Counted from the first letter of the stretch, positions 36,777 to 45,720 are shown. The stretch is DNA of 64,000 bases from Stenotrophomonas maltophilia (GCF_025642255.1 NZ_CP106759.1:3747501-3811500); one strand, 5' to 3'. The notes: generated from the sequence alone by a model not told the origin. Made by a program: numbers and translations.

Positions 36777-38939
36777 ATGCCGCTGTGGGCAGTGCTGCTG
36801 GTGGCCCTGGCCGTGGCGGCCATCGCGCTGCTGCTGGCGGGGCTGCGCCTGCGCACGCGCAGCCAGGCGCTGGCCGCACTGCAACGGGATCGTGCCGCGC
36901 TGGCCAGCGAGCGCGACCAGCTGCGCCGCACCACCGAGCGCCAGGGCCAGCTCGAACAGCAGTTGCTGCAGGCCAAGCAGGCGGCCGAGGCGGCGGTGCT
37001 GGCCAAGGGCGAGTTCCTGGCCACGATGAGCCACGAGATCCGTACGCCACTCAACGGCATCCTGCCGATGCTGGAGCTGATCGCGCGTGGCCCGCTGGGC
37101 GAGGACCAGCGGCAGATGCTGGCCACCGCATCGGCCAGCTCGCAGCAGCTGCTGCGTATCGTCGACGACATCCTCGATTACTCGCGGTTGGAAGCACAGG
37201 CACTGGAGCTGGAGATCACCAGCTTCAATCTGCGCGAGCTGCTCGACGCCGTGGTGCAGCTGATGCAGCGCGCTGCCGACGCCAAGGGACTGGCACTGGT
37301 GCTGCAACTGGATCCGACGGTCCGCCTTCCCGTGCGCGGCGATCCGGTGCGCCTGCGGCAGGTGCTGAGCAACCTTCTGGCCAATGCCATCAAGTTCACG
37401 GCACGCGGCCAGGTGCAGCTGCGCGTGCAACGGCTGGGCGAAGGTCCGGCCCAGCACCAGTTGCGCTTCGAAGTGATCGACACCGGCATCGGCATCGACG
37501 AGGCCCAGCAGGCACGCCTGTTCCAGTCCTTCAGCCAGGCCGATGCGTCGACCACCCGCATCTATGGTGGCACCGGCCTGGGCCTGGCCATCTGCAAACG
37601 CATCATCGACCTGATGCACGGCCACATCGGCGTCCAGTCGACCCCCGGCCAGGGCGCCCGCTTCTGGTTCGAGATTCCGTTGTTGAAGGTTCCCGGCGAC
37701 CTGCCGGCGATGGCACGCGCACCGGCCACCCTGCTGCTGTTCAGTGCCGACAGCCACCTGCAGGCGCGCATCGAACGCATTGCCGCCCATCACGAGCTGC
37801 AGGTGCAGGTCATCGACGGGATGGACGCGCTGGCCGAGCGGCTGCGAGCCGTGCCCCGCCCCGGGCACGCTGCGCCGGCCTGGCTGCTGATCGATGCGCC
37901 TGCGCGCCGCAGCGGCGGAACCCGCCTGCGGCAGGCGCTGGCTGCGCGCGGTGAGGACGACACGCTGCAGGTGCTGTGGCTGCAGGACGAGCCGCTGCCC
38001 GCGCAGGAGCGCCATCGCCAGCTGCCGGTCGCCTTCGAGGATGCCGCCCTGCACGCCCTGCTTGCCACGCCCACCGCCAGCGCGCGCCCGTCCGCCTGGC
38101 TGGCTGCCGCCGAAGAGGGCCAGGCACCGGCTGCCCTGCCAGCGCTCGGTCTACGCGTGCTGCTGGTGGAGGACAATACGGTCAACCGCATGGTGGCCGA
38201 ACACCTGCTGCGGGTATTCCAGTGCGAGGTCCGCAACGCCGTCGATGGTGAGCAGGCACTGGTCGCGCTGCGCGAAGGCGGTGTGGACGTAGTCCTGATG
38301 GACTGCCAGATGCCGGTGCTGGACGGTTACGCCGCGACGCGCCAGTGGCGCGAGGAAGAGATCGCAGCCGGAGGCCGGCGCCTGCCGATCATCGCCATGA
38401 CCGCCAATGCCATGGCCGGTGATCGCGAACGCTGCCTGCGAGCAGGCATGGACGATTACCTGTCCAAACCGATCGCGCGCGACACGCTGCACGCGCTGCT
38501 GCTGCGCTGGGGCCCCAAAGCCCTCCCCACGCCGGCAGTTCCGGCGGCGGCAGCGAAGGCCGGTCCAGAACCTGTCGCCCACCCGGTTCTGGACCGGAAC
38601 GTGCTGGACGAGCTGCAGGCGGTCATCGGTGATGCCGCCACGCAGATCGTATCGGTGTACCTGGAAGACGCACCGGCGATGGTGCAGGCGCTGCAGCAGG
38701 CGGCGCAGGACCACGATGGCCAGCGCCTGCAGGCAGTCGCGCACAGCCTGAAGTCCTCCAGCGCGAATGTCGGCGCGATGTCGCTGTCGGCGGTCGCACA
38801 GCGGATCGAGCACGAGGCCCGCGCCGGCAGTCTGCAGCGCCCCGCCGTTGCGGTTGCGCTGCTGGTGGCCGAATTCGCCCGGGCACGGGTGGCGCTGGGC
38901 GGGTACCTGGCACAGCATCGCGCCGGCCAGGCGGGCTGA
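36777..38939 (+). CDS. Hybrid sensor histidine kinase (HisKA-HATPase-REC-Hpt)
   Basis: A 720-residue kinase. One N-terminal membrane helix (about 4-24) and a coiled coil lead to the dimerisation domain with phospho-His H86 ([10 protein letters not shown]). An HATPase with the N box [12 protein letters not shown] and G boxes DTGIGI and [10 protein letters not shown] follows. A degenerate receiver-like region (~320-430), a true receiver with D509 ([11 protein letters not shown]), and an Hpt domain with H656 ([12 protein letters not shown]) complete it. No separate sensory domain is visible. It abuts the FimX-like gene, so phosphotransfer to that receiver is likely. It converges on bfr with a 1-nt gap. 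Confidence 0.93.
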   Translation: MPLWAVLLVALAVAAIALLLAGLRLRTRSQALAALQRDRAALASERDQLRRTTERQGQLEQQLLQAKQAAEAAVLAKGEFLATMSHEIRTPLNGILPMLELIARGPLGEDQRQMLATASASSQQLLRIVDDILDYSRLEAQALELEITSFNLRELLDAVVQLMQRAADAKGLALVLQLDPTVRLPVRGDPVRLRQVLSNLLANAIKFTARGQVQLRVQRLGEGPAQHQLRFEVIDTGIGIDEAQQARLFQSFSQADASTTRIYGGTGLGLAICKRIIDLMHGHIGVQSTPGQGARFWFEIPLLKVPGDLPAMARAPATLLLFSADSHLQARIERIAAHHELQVQVIDGMDALAERLRAVPRPGHAAPAWLLIDAPARRSGGTRLRQALAARGEDDTLQVLWLQDEPLPAQERHRQLPVAFEDAALHALLATPTASARPSAWLAAAEEGQAPAALPALGLRVLLVEDNTVNRMVAEHLLRVFQCEVRNAVDGEQALVALREGGVDVVLMDCQMPVLDGYAATRQWREEEIAAGGRRLPIIAMTANAMAGDRERCLRAGMDDYLSKPIARDTLHALLLRWGPKALPTPAVPAAAAKAGPEPVAHPVLDRNVLDELQAVIGDAATQIVSVYLEDAPAMVQALQQAAQDHDGQRLQAVAHSLKSSSANVGAMSLSAVAQRIEHEARAGSLQRPAVAVALLVAEFARARVALGGYLAQHRAGQAG

Positions 38940-38940
38940 C

Positions 38941-39411
38941 TCACTCTTCGAGCTTGCTCAGCAGGTACTTCGGTTCGCCGATGCGCTCGATCAGGTCCAG
39001 CTGCGTTTCCAGCCAGTCGATATGCTCTTCCTCCGAATCGAGGATCTTCACGAACAGCTGGCGGCTCACATAGTCGCCGACCGAATCGGCATAGGCCACC
39101 GCCTCGCGCAGGGTGACCACGCCATCACGCTCGAGCGAGAGGTCACACTGCAGGATCTCGGTCGGGTTCTCGCCGATGCGCAGCTTGCCCAGCGCCTGGA
39201 AGTTCGGCAGTCCTTCAAGGAACAGGATGCGGTCGGCGAGCATGTCGGCATGCTTCATCTCGTCGATCGATTCCTTGTACTCATGCTCTGCGAGTTCCTT
39301 GATGCCCCAGTTCTTCAGCATCTTGGCGTGCAGGAAATACTGGTTGATCGCGGTCAGCTCGTTGTAGAGGACCTTGTTGAGGAATTCGATGACCTTGGTG
39401 TCGCCCTTCAT
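38941..39411 (-). CDS. bfr: Bacterioferritin
   Basis: A 156-residue haem-containing iron-storage ferritin, a 24-mer in E. coli. The diiron ligands are all present (E18, E51, H54, E94, E127, H130), and M52 is the haem ligand. The ATG at 39411 ([15 protein letters not shown]) has an AGGAG eight bases upstream and fits the family length of about 158. The neighbouring bfd gene encodes the ferredoxin that drives iron release, on the same strand. Confidence 0.97.
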   Translation of the reverse strand: MKGDTKVIEFLNKVLYNELTAINQYFLHAKMLKNWGIKELAEHEYKESIDEMKHADMLADRILFLEGLPNFQALGKLRIGENPTEILQCDLSLERDGVVTLREAVAYADSVGDYVSRQLFVKILDSEEEHIDWLETQLDLIERIGEPKYLLSKLEE

Positions 39412-39554
39412 GGGGATACTCCTGCACGCTGAAAACGCAGGCACTTTACCGCCTTGCGTGCGGTCGTGAAGGAACGCGAATCGTGCGCATTGGCCTGTGC
39501 GGCCGCACGTGAGGGATGCGCAGGCGCGGTATCAACGCACCGCGGAAAAGACAG

Positions 39555-39764
39555 TCAGGCGACCTGGGCCAGACCGAGTACCGGCAACGGCAGATCGTGG
39601 GTGGCACGTGCCTTGGCCAGCAGCTCGCCGGCCATGTCCAGACAGGACCCGCAGGTCGCGCCGCATCCGGTGCGCATGGTCAGCTCGGCCACCGACGTCA
39701 CGCCATGGCTGGCGGCTTCGCGGATCTGGTGGTCGGTGACTCCGTTGCAGATGCAGACGTACAC
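39555..39764 (-). CDS. bfd: Bacterioferritin-associated ferredoxin
   Basis: A 69-residue [2Fe-2S] protein. The Cys set C4, C6, C38, C41 (MYVCICNGV and CGATCGSC) matches E. coli and Pseudomonas Bfd ligands. Bfd reduces bacterioferritin haem to mobilise stored Fe2+, and it is normally induced under iron starvation, opposite to bfr. An inverted repeat upstream (39821-39856) may carry the iron-responsive site. Confidence 0.95.
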   Translation of the reverse strand: MYVCICNGVTDHQIREAASHGVTSVAELTMRTGCGATCGSCLDMAGELLAKARATHDLPLPVLGLAQVA

Positions 39765-39820
39765 AGGCGGGAACCGGGCTGACAGGCCAGAAGCGGCCTG
39801 GTCGCTATTCCAATGGAAAC

Positions 39821-39856
39821 GAGAATGGTTGTCAATCAGAGACCTGAACCATTCTC
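39821..39856 (-). promoter_or_regulatory. Inverted repeat gagaatggtt...aaccattctc upstream of bfd, possible Fur site
   Basis: gagaatggtt (39821-39830) and aaccattctc (39847-39856) are exact reverse complements 16 bp apart, about 60 bp upstream of the bfd start and ahead of the rppH stop. The GAGAATGGTTGTCAATC stretch resembles half of a Fur box (GATAATGATAATCATTATC consensus). Fur control of bfd is known in other gammaproteobacteria. Here it is inferred. Confidence 0.45.
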
Positions 39857-39872
39857 GATACCGTTCAGGCGG

Positions 39873-40490
39873 TCAGCTCGTCGGTCCTTCCTGCGCCTTT
39901 TTGGGCCAGTAGCCCCTGCTGCGCGGCCGCTTGCGCGGTCGGTCGTGGCCCGCGGTGTTGCCGGGCATCCACGCTTCCGCTGCGCTCTTCGGCATGGCAG
40001 TGACGCCCTGCCCCGCCACCCCGCGCGCCAGCGGCGCCAGGTGTCGCAGCGCGCGCGCGTAGACGCCGCGCTTGAACATCACCACATGCTCCACCGGATA
40101 CCAGAAATCCACCCAGCGCCAGTGATCGAACTCCGGCGAATCGGTATGGTCCAGGCACACATGGGATTCGTCACCGGTCAGGCGCAGCAGGAACCAGACC
40201 TGCTTCTGGCCGATGCAGACCTGCCGTTCATTGCGGCGGACCGCCCGCGCCGGCAGCTTGTAGCGCAGCCAGCCGGGCGTTGCCCCCAGCACTTCCACGT
40301 GCTCAGGCAGCAGGCCGGTCTCTTCCTGCAGTTCGCGATACATGGCCTCGACGGGCGTCTCGTCGGTGTTCATCCCACCCTGCGGGAACTGCCAGCCATC
40401 CCGGCGCACGCGTCGTGCCCAGAACACCTGCCCGTCCTGCCGCATCAGCACGATGCCGACGTTCGGTCGATAGCCGTCCGGATCGATCAC
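39873..40490 (-). CDS. rppH: RNA pyrophosphohydrolase
   Basis: A 205-residue Nudix hydrolase that converts 5'-triphosphate RNA to monophosphate, triggering RNase E decay. The Nudix box starts [18 protein letters not shown] and ends EETGL, and the flanking GWQFPQGG and [10 protein letters not shown] segments are those of RppH. The C-terminal ~45 residues, beyond the E. coli protein's core, are basic and probably disordered. Upstream lies a tRNA gene pair on the opposite strand. Confidence 0.93.
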   Translation of the reverse strand: MIDPDGYRPNVGIVLMRQDGQVFWARRVRRDGWQFPQGGMNTDETPVEAMYRELQEETGLLPEHVEVLGATPGWLRYKLPARAVRRNERQVCIGQKQVWFLLRLTGDESHVCLDHTDSPEFDHWRWVDFWYPVEHVVMFKRGVYARALRHLAPLARGVAGQGVTAMPKSAAEAWMPGNTAGHDRPRKRPRSRGYWPKKAQEGPTS

Positions 40491-40568
40491 GATGCGGACT
40501 CCTAAAAAAATCTACTGGTCAGGACTATCCCACGCCGCCTGTCAGGCGACAAGCGCGGCACAAATGTG

Positions 40569-40597
40569 TTGACAGTCCCACGGCGTATCAGCAGAAT
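40569..40597 (+). promoter_or_regulatory. Sigma-70 promoter of tRNA-Met/tRNA-Gln
   Basis: TTGACA (40569-40574) and CAGAAT (40592-40597) are spaced by 17 bp, 15 bp ahead of the tRNA-Met 5' end. This is a near-consensus -35 with an adequate -10. Confidence 0.75.
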
Positions 40598-40611
40598 AGC
40601 GGGCTCACCAA

Positions 40612-40688
40612 GGCTATGTAGCTCAGCCGGTTAGAGCACAGCACTCATAATGCTGGGGTCGGTGGTTCGAGTCCACCCATAGCCACCA
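40612..40688 (+). tRNA. tRNA-Met (CAT anticodon), elongator type
   Basis: A 77-nt cloverleaf from GGCTATG to CATAGCC followed by encoded ACCA. The D-arm has AGCTCAGCCGGTTAGAGC, the anticodon loop is CTCATAA (CAT), and the T-arm has GGTTCGAGTC. The overall sequence resembles E. coli elongator tRNA-Met rather than initiator, because the acceptor pair G1-C72 is complementary. Confidence 0.93.
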
Positions 40689-40740
40689 TGCTGAAGTTGT
40701 TTTTCAGCGTGAAAAGTGAGAAAATAGTTACACGATACAT

Positions 40741-40815
40741 TGCCCCGTCGCCAAGCGGTAAGGCACCTGACTCTGACTCAGGCATTCGGTGGTTCGAATC
40801 CATCCGGGGCAGCCA
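40741..40815 (+). tRNA. tRNA-Gln (CTG anticodon)
   Basis: A 75-nt cloverleaf from TGCCCC to GGGGCA followed by encoded GCCA. The anticodon loop is ACTCTGA (CTG), reading CAG, with GGTTCGAATC in the T-arm. It is about 50 nt after tRNA-Met and probably on the same transcript. Confidence 0.93.
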
Positions 40816-40818
40816 AAT

Positions 40819-40865
40819 TAAACGCAGAAGGCCAGATCGAAAGATCTGGCCTTCTGCGTTTCTGG
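40819..40865 (+). terminator. Strong hairpin terminator after tRNA-Gln
   Basis: An 18-bp perfect stem (40821-40838 with 40843-40860) with a GAAA loop is followed by tttctggg. The U tract is short, but the stem is very stable; the T-rich side on the minus strand suggests it may work both ways. Confidence 0.8.
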
Positions 40866-40954
40866 GCTCCGCGGGGGCTCCCCTCCAGAGAGAACCCCGG
40901 GGTTGTTCGCAGGAATGGGCTCTGACCCCACTCTCTCCAATGCACAACCCCGAA

Positions 40955-40992
40955 ACGGCAAAAGCCCGGCCAAAGCCGGGCTTCTGCTTTTT
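40955..40992. terminator. Hairpin between tRNA operon and rpsI
   Basis: aagcccggc (40962-40970) and gccgggctt (40975-40983) form a 9-bp stem with a short loop. Plus strand reads into ctgcttttt and minus strand into ttttgccg, so it can serve as the terminator of the minus-strand rpsI transcript and possibly in both directions. The gap 40816-41035 holds this and the previous hairpin and no gene. Confidence 0.7.
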
Positions 40993-41035
40993 CCAACCAG
41001 CGGGCTCCCGGAGGAGCCCAGCCAGGCGCAGTGGA

Positions 41036-41428
41036 TCAGCGCTTGGAGAACTGGGTGGCGCGACGGGCCTTGTGCAGACCGACCTTCTTACGCTCGACTT
41101 CACGGGCGTCACGGGTCATGAAGCCAGCCTTGCGCAGCTCGGACTTCAGGGTTTCGTCATACTCGACCAGCGCACGGGCGATGCCCAGACGGATCGCACC
41201 GGCCTGGCCGGTGGTGCCGCCGCCGGTGGCGGTGACCAGGATGTCGAAGCTTTCGGTGTTCTTGGTCAGCTCGAGCGGCTGGCGCACGATCATGCGCGCG
41301 GTCTCACGACCGAAGAACTCGTCCAGCGGACGGCCATTGACGGTGATGTTGCCCGAACCCTTGCGCAGGAACACGCGAGCGGTGGAGGACTTGCGGCGGC
41401 CAGTGCCGTAGTTTTGAGTGATAGCCAT
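41036..41428 (-). CDS. rpsI: 30S ribosomal protein S9
   Basis: A 130-residue ribosomal protein with the usual start [20 protein letters not shown] and the conserved C-terminal [11 protein letters not shown] tail that reaches the P-site tRNA. It follows rplM with a 2-nt gap on the same strand, the universal rplM-rpsI pair. Confidence 0.98.
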   Translation of the reverse strand: MAITQNYGTGRRKSSTARVFLRKGSGNITVNGRPLDEFFGRETARMIVRQPLELTKNTESFDILVTATGGGTTGQAGAIRLGIARALVEYDETLKSELRKAGFMTRDAREVERKKVGLHKARRATQFSKR

Positions 41429-41430
41429 GA

Positions 41431-41859
41431 TTAGATATCCAGAACCTGCGGCTGCTGTGCGGCGTGCGGATGCTCAGTGCCGGCGTAGACCTTGAGCTTG
41501 CGGTACATCTGGCGACCCAGCGGGCCCTTCGGCAGCATGCCCTTCACGGCGATCTCGATCACGCGCTCCGGGTGGCGCTCCAGCGCCTGGGCCAGGGACT
41601 CGGTCTTCAGGTTGCCGATGTAACCGGTGAAACGGTGATACATCTTGTCCTGCAGCTTCTTGCCGGTGACGGCAATCTTTTCTGCATTGATGACGACCAG
41701 GTAGTCGCCGGTATCAACGTGCGGGGTGTAGACCGGCTTGTGCTTGCCACGCAGACGGCGGGCCAGCTCGGTGGCGAGACGGCCCAGGGTCTTGCCCTCG
41801 GCGTCGACGAGGTACCAGTCGCGCTGGACGGTCTCGTTCTTGGCAGTGAAAGTGCTCAT
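41431..41859 (-). CDS. rplM: 50S ribosomal protein L13
   Basis: A 142-residue ribosomal protein ([20 protein letters not shown], then [20 protein letters not shown] and the C-terminal [16 protein letters not shown]). Length equals E. coli L13. It leads the rplM-rpsI pair. The upstream 41860-42054 segment is a divergent gap with coq7. In E. coli L13 regulates its own operon, and I cannot confirm an RNA site here. Confidence 0.98.
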   Translation of the reverse strand: MSTFTAKNETVQRDWYLVDAEGKTLGRLATELARRLRGKHKPVYTPHVDTGDYLVVINAEKIAVTGKKLQDKMYHRFTGYIGNLKTESLAQALERHPERVIEIAVKGMLPKGPLGRQMYRKLKVYAGTEHPHAAQQPQVLDI

Positions 41860-42054
41860 GAAGAACTCTAGGTTAGGTCGGGCTCATTGCGGCGAAGGAC
41901 TCGCCGGAACTCTGCCACGCGTTGTGAAAGGTGAAGCGCAAGAGGCGGGATTGTACGCAGGTCCAGGCCCCGGCGCAAGCCGCCCCCTGTCCCGGGTTGG
42001 CAGGGGCGCGGGCGCGGGCGAGAATCGGCGGGTCTCCCGCCCCACCGTATCGCC

Positions 42055-42699
42055 ATGACCGTGCTCCGCCAGACCACCCCGCTGGACCACCTGCTGACCG
42101 AAGCCCAGCGCGCCCTGGACACGGTGTTCGGCAACCCGCCGGCCAGCCGCCCCTATCCGGCGGTGGACACCGACGAGCCGGGCATGGACGCCCGCCAGCG
42201 CCGCCATGCGGCCGGGCTGATGCGGATCAACCACGTCGGCGAGGTCTGCGCGCAGGGCCTGTATTTCGGCCAGGCCGCCGTGGCCCGCGACCCGGCCACC
42301 CGCGAGCATCTGCTGGAGGCAGCGCAGGAGGAAACCGACCACCTGGCGTGGTGTGCCACCCGCCTGGCCGAACTGGACAGCCGGCCGAGCCTGTTCAACC
42401 CGCTCTGGTACGCAGGCAGTTACACCATCGGCACTCTGGCCGGGCTGCGCGGTGATGGCTGGAACCTGGGTTTTGTGGTCGAGACCGAACGCCAGGTCGA
42501 GGCCCACCTGGATGAGCATCTGGTCGATCTCCCGGCCGCCGACCTGCGCAGCCGCGCGGTCATCGAAGTGATGAAGCAGGACGAGGCCCGGCATGCGGAC
42601 CATGCCGAGCAGGCCGGCGCCCGCCGCCTGCCCTTCCCGATTCCGGGGGCGATGGCGCTGGCCTCGAAGGTGATGAAGACCATCGCGTACCGCCTCTGA
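42055..42699 (+). CDS. coq7: Ubiquinone biosynthesis diiron hydroxylase Coq7
   Basis: A 214-residue membrane-associated diiron monooxygenase for the last hydroxylation of ubiquinone synthesis (2-polyprenyl-3-methyl-6-methoxy-benzoquinol hydroxylation). Carboxylate-bridged ligands lie in [18 protein letters not shown] and the second repeat [12 protein letters not shown]. Xanthomonads use Coq7 in place of UbiF. The ATG at 42055 is consistent with family N-termini. It is divergent from rplM, with no partner gene in an operon. Confidence 0.95.
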   Translation: MTVLRQTTPLDHLLTEAQRALDTVFGNPPASRPYPAVDTDEPGMDARQRRHAAGLMRINHVGEVCAQGLYFGQAAVARDPATREHLLEAAQEETDHLAWCATRLAELDSRPSLFNPLWYAGSYTIGTLAGLRGDGWNLGFVVETERQVEAHLDEHLVDLPAADLRSRAVIEVMKQDEARHADHAEQAGARRLPFPIPGAMALASKVMKTIAYRL

Positions 42700-42760
42700 A
42701 CGGCCGCCGCGCATGGCCCGGCGCTGCCGGCAACGCGGCATCGGACGCCTCAGCGCCGGC

Positions 42761-43081
42761 TCAGTTCGGCGACACCAGCTTCAGGCCGATCACACCGGCG
42801 ACGATCAGGCCCACGCAGGCCAGGCGGGCCGGTGAAGCACTGTCGTTGAACAGGTAGATGCCCAGCACTGCCACGCCCATGGCCCCGATGCCGGTCCAGA
42901 TGGCATAGGCCGTGCCGACCGGAATGCTCTTCATGGCCTGGCTCATCAGGTACAGGCTGATCAGCGCGGAAACGACCGTGGCGGCCGTGGGCAGTGGCTT
43001 GCTGAAGCCTTCGGAGTACTTCATTCCAAGCGCGAAGCCGATCTCGAACAGGCCGGCCAGCAGCAGGTAGATCCAGGGCAT
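42761..43081 (-). CDS. sugE: SMR family guanidinium exporter (SugE/Gdx)
   Basis: A 106-residue small multidrug resistance protein with four helices. It matches SugE/Gdx (MPWIYLLLAGLFEIGFALGM, MKSIPVGTAYAIWTGIGA, IVAGVIGLKL), with Glu in the first helix (residue 13). Gdx proteins export guanidinium and some quaternary ammonium compounds, and in many bacteria are controlled by guanidine riboswitches. The ATG at 43081 has TAAGGA about ten bases upstream. A strong terminator ends just 25 nt before the start; see the leader entry. Confidence 0.9.
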   Translation of the reverse strand: MPWIYLLLAGLFEIGFALGMKYSEGFSKPLPTAATVVSALISLYLMSQAMKSIPVGTAYAIWTGIGAMGVAVLGIYLFNDSASPARLACVGLIVAGVIGLKLVSPN

Positions 43082-43248
43082 GGGTGGGGTCCTTACCTAG
43101 TGGTTGAAAAACGAAAACGGCCCGGTGTCTTCACACCGGGCCGTAGGTCGGTACATCGCCGTGGAACTATGAATTGCGCAGCACGCAGGTTCCACGGGGC
43201 GGGTCGTCCCGCCTGGGTGACGATGCCTGCCGGCATCGCACAGGGGTG
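43082..43248 (-). promoter_or_regulatory. Structured leader with terminator just upstream of sugE
   Basis: Reading the minus strand from the speD stop: a 7-bp hairpin (43221-43238), a 6-bp hairpin with an ACGA loop (43198-43213), a 9-bp hairpin (arms 43189-43197 and 43159-43167), then an 11-bp terminator stem (43118-43128 with 43133-43143) followed by a T-rich tract (43106-43117). The Shine-Dalgarno of sugE lies only about 12 nt further. This is a possible attenuator or riboswitch for sugE. Alternatively the terminator simply ends the speD transcript. Confidence 0.55.
43106..43144 (-). terminator. Rho-independent terminator between speD and sugE
   Basis: On the minus strand cggcccggtgt and acaccgggccg form an 11-bp stem with a short gaag loop, followed by ttttcgttttt. 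It would stop transcripts coming from speD before sugE. Confidence 0.88.
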
Positions 43249-44043
43249 TTACTCGGACAGGTTGCGACCGTGGAACAGCTCTTCGATCTCGCGCTTGAGC
43301 AGCGCCTCGATCTTCATGCGCTCCTTGAACGACAGGTTCCTGGCCTTTTCCTCGAACAGGTACTGATCCAGGTCGAAGTCCTTCAGGTGCATCTTCGTGT
43401 GGAAGATGTTCTCCTGGTAGACGTTGACGTCGAACATCTCGTAACGCGACTTGATGTTCTTGGCCAGGAAGTTCTGGATCGAATTGATCTTGTGATCGAT
43501 GAAGTGCTTCTTGCCCTTCACATCGCGGGTGAAGCCACGGACGCGGTAGTCCATGATCACGATGTCCGATTCCAGGCTCTCGATCAGGTAGTTCAGGGCC
43601 TTCAGCGGCGAAATGACGCCACAGGTGGCCACGTCGATGTCCGCGCGGAACGTCGCGATGCCTTCCTGCGGATGGGTTTCCGGGTAGGTATGGACGGTGA
43701 TGTGGCTCTTGTCCATGTGCGCGACCACGGCGTCGGAGATCAGCTCCTTGCCCGCCAGCTTCTTGTCGATCACCGGCTCTTCGGAGATCAGGATGGTCAC
43801 CGAGGCACCCTGCGGATCGTAGTCCTGGCGGGCCACGTTCAGGATGTTGGCGCCGATGATCTCGGCGACATCGGTCAAGATTTGAGTCAGCCTGTCGGCG
43901 TTGTACTCTTCATCGATGTATTCAATGTAACGCTGACGCTCCTCTTCGGTGCGCGCGTAACACACGTCATAGATGTTGAAGCTCAGCGCCTTGGTGAGGT
44001 TGTTGAAACCCTGCAACCTCAGGCGAGGCAACGGCTTGACCAC
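43249..44043 (-). CDS. speD: S-adenosylmethionine decarboxylase
   Basis: A 264-residue pyruvoyl enzyme of the E. coli SpeD type (also 264 residues), making decarboxylated SAM for spermidine synthesis. Self-cleavage occurs at S113 in [12 protein letters not shown]. The start is GTG at 44043. The N-terminal [20 protein letters not shown] and C-terminal [20 protein letters not shown] are highly conserved. No speE is next to it. It is divergent from the clp gene. Confidence 0.96.
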   Translation of the reverse strand: MVKPLPRLRLQGFNNLTKALSFNIYDVCYARTEEERQRYIEYIDEEYNADRLTQILTDVAEIIGANILNVARQDYDPQGASVTILISEEPVIDKKLAGKELISDAVVAHMDKSHITVHTYPETHPQEGIATFRADIDVATCGVISPLKALNYLIESLESDIVIMDYRVRGFTRDVKGKKHFIDHKINSIQNFLAKNIKSRYEMFDVNVYQENIFHTKMHLKDFDLDQYLFEEKARNLSFKERMKIEALLKREIEELFHGRNLSE

Positions 44044-44192
44044 GGCGGTCGATTCCTGTGTAAGAAGAGAAAGGGTGAATTATGGGGCAAACCGCCCCCG
44101 GGGGGAACGTGAAGACGCAAGAGTTCTGGCACACTGTTTGCCCTTAACAATTGCGCTGGTTAAGCTCCGCTATCGACCCCGTGAATCCGTTC

Positions 44193-44882
44193 ATGCGCAG
44201 AGGGAGCGCCCCTATCGTGTCAACCGTGCGCCTAGCTAGCAGTCCACTGGCCCTGGATATCGCAACAATTGATCGTTTCCTGGCGCACAGCCACAGGCGG
44301 CGATATCCCACCCGGACCGACGTCTTCCGACCAGGAGACCCGGCGGGAACCCTGTATTACGTCATCAGCGGCTCGGTTTCGATCATGGCCGAGGAAGATG
44401 ACGATCGTGAGCTGGTGCTGGGCTACTTCGGTGCCGGCGAGTTCGTCGGCGAGATGGGCCTGTTCGTGGAATCGGACCGCCGCGAGGTGATCCTGCGGAC
44501 CCGCACCGCCTGCGAGCTGGCCGAGATCAGCTACGAGCGCCTGCATCAGCTGTTCCTTGGCCCGCTGTCGGCCGACGCGCCGCGCCTGCTGTACGCGCTG
44601 GGCCAGCAGATCTCCAAGCGTCTGCTCGACACCAGCCGCAAGGCCAGCCGCCTGGCGTTCCTGGACGTCACCGACCGCATCGTGCGCACCCTGCACGATC
44701 TGGCCCAGGAGCCGGAGGCGATGAGCCACCCGCAGGGCAGCCAGCTGCGCGTCTCGCGGCAGGAACTGGCGCGCCTGGTCGGCTGCTCGCGTGAGATGGC
44801 CGGCCGCGTGCTGAAGAAGCTGCAGACCGACGGGCTGCTGCATGCCCGCGGCAAGACCGTGGTGCTTTACGGCACCCGTTGA
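44193..44882 (+). CDS. clp: CRP-like global regulator Clp
   Basis: A 229-residue cNMP-binding transcription factor of the Xanthomonas Clp/CAP type. The cNMP domain has PTRTDVFRPGDPAGTLYYVI and GYFGAGEFVGEMGLFVESD, and the helix-turn-helix SRQELARLVGCSREMAGRVL is near-identical to Clp. In Xanthomonas, Clp is inhibited by c-di-GMP and controls virulence and exoenzyme genes; in Stenotrophomonas it is a global regulator. The ATG at 44193 aligns with Clp N-termini; a GTG at 44217, with GGGAG upstream, is an alternative. Confidence 0.93.
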   Translation: MRRGSAPIVSTVRLASSPLALDIATIDRFLAHSHRRRYPTRTDVFRPGDPAGTLYYVISGSVSIMAEEDDDRELVLGYFGAGEFVGEMGLFVESDRREVILRTRTACELAEISYERLHQLFLGPLSADAPRLLYALGQQISKRLLDTSRKASRLAFLDVTDRIVRTLHDLAQEPEAMSHPQGSQLRVSRQELARLVGCSREMAGRVLKKLQTDGLLHARGKTVVLYGTR

Positions 44883-44900
44883 ACGTTGAGCACCCGGTGG

Positions 44901-44920
44901 GTGCGGACCTTGGTCCGCAC
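44901..44920 (+). terminator. Hairpin after clp
   Basis: gtgcggacct/tggtccgcac forms a 9-bp palindrome, identical in stem to the repeat at 24817-24837. It sits 20 nt after the clp stop and may end that transcript, although there is no T-run. Confidence 0.5.
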
Positions 44921-44944
44921 TCCTTCGCGCGCTAGGCTCGGTGC

Positions 44945-45706
44945 ATGGAACTGAGCAGCGAATTCTGGTGGTTCATTCTCATCGGCCTCGGTGCGCAGCT
45001 CGTCGATGGCGCGCTGGGCATGGCCTTCGGCCTGGTCTCCTCGTCGGTGATGCTGAGCATGGGATTGCCGCCGGCCCAGGTCAGCGCCAGCATCCACACC
45101 GCCGAAGTGTTCACCACCGGCGCCTCCGGTGTGTCGCATCTTGCGGCTGGCAATGTCGATAAGCGCCTGTTCGTGCGCCTGGCACTGCCCGGCGCGATCG
45201 GGGGTGCGATCGGTGCCTATGTACTCGCCCAACTGCCCGGCGATTTCATTCGCCCGTTGATCTACCTGTACCTGCTGGTGCTTGCCATCGTCATCCTGGC
45301 CCGTGCTGCCGGGCGCTGGATGCCCAGCGGCGAGATCCGCCGCGTGCCGGTTCTGGGCTTCTTCGCCGGCCTTCTGGACGCCAGCGGCGGCGGTGGCTGG
45401 GGCCCGATCGCCACGTCCACCCTGCTGGCGCGTGGCGGCCAGGCCCGTACCACGATCGGCACTGTCAACGCAGCCGAGTTCGTGGTCACCCTGACCATCT
45501 CGGCCACCTTCCTGCTGTCGATGGGGGTGCAGCACCTGCAGATCGTCGCCGGGCTGCTGATCGGCGGCATGATGGCCGCGCCGGTGGCCGCGATCCTGGT
45601 CAAGCGGGTCAAGGAACGCTGGGTACTGGTCGCGGTTGGCGTGCTGGTACTGGGCATCAGCCTGTTCCAGATCGGCCACGCGGTGACCGGGTACCTGGCG
45701 CGCTGA
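44945..45706 (+). CDS. TauE/SafE (TSUP) family anion exporter
   Basis: A 253-residue membrane protein of the TSUP family with about 7-8 helices. The two family repeats are visible: QLVDGALGMAFGLVSSSVML near the N-terminus and ASGGGGWGPIATSTLLARGG in the second half. Relatives export sulfite, sulfoacetate or other small organosulfur anions. No sulfur-metabolism gene is near, so the substrate is open. It is 62 nt downstream of clp. Confidence 0.85.
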   Translation: MELSSEFWWFILIGLGAQLVDGALGMAFGLVSSSVMLSMGLPPAQVSASIHTAEVFTTGASGVSHLAAGNVDKRLFVRLALPGAIGGAIGAYVLAQLPGDFIRPLIYLYLLVLAIVILARAAGRWMPSGEIRRVPVLGFFAGLLDASGGGGWGPIATSTLLARGGQARTTIGTVNAAEFVVTLTISATFLLSMGVQHLQIVAGLLIGGMMAAPVAAILVKRVKERWVLVAVGVLVLGISLFQIGHAVTGYLAR

Positions 45707-45720
45707 CCGCGCCCCGCGCC

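Noticed and set aside
40612-40815. The tRNA pair as an integration site for a genomic island
   Set aside because: No integrase, direct repeat of a tRNA 3' end or compositional shift is seen nearby. rpsI-rplM and rppH flank it normally.
43115-43174. A 19-codon open frame (starting ATGTACCGACC on the minus strand) inside the sugE leader as a regulatory peptide
   Set aside because: It has no clear ribosome site and most of it is the terminator hairpin itself; probably coincidence.
43198-43213. A standard guanidine-II riboswitch for sugE
   Set aside because: Only one hairpin with an ACGA loop is visible, and this class needs two. It is listed as an unassigned leader instead.
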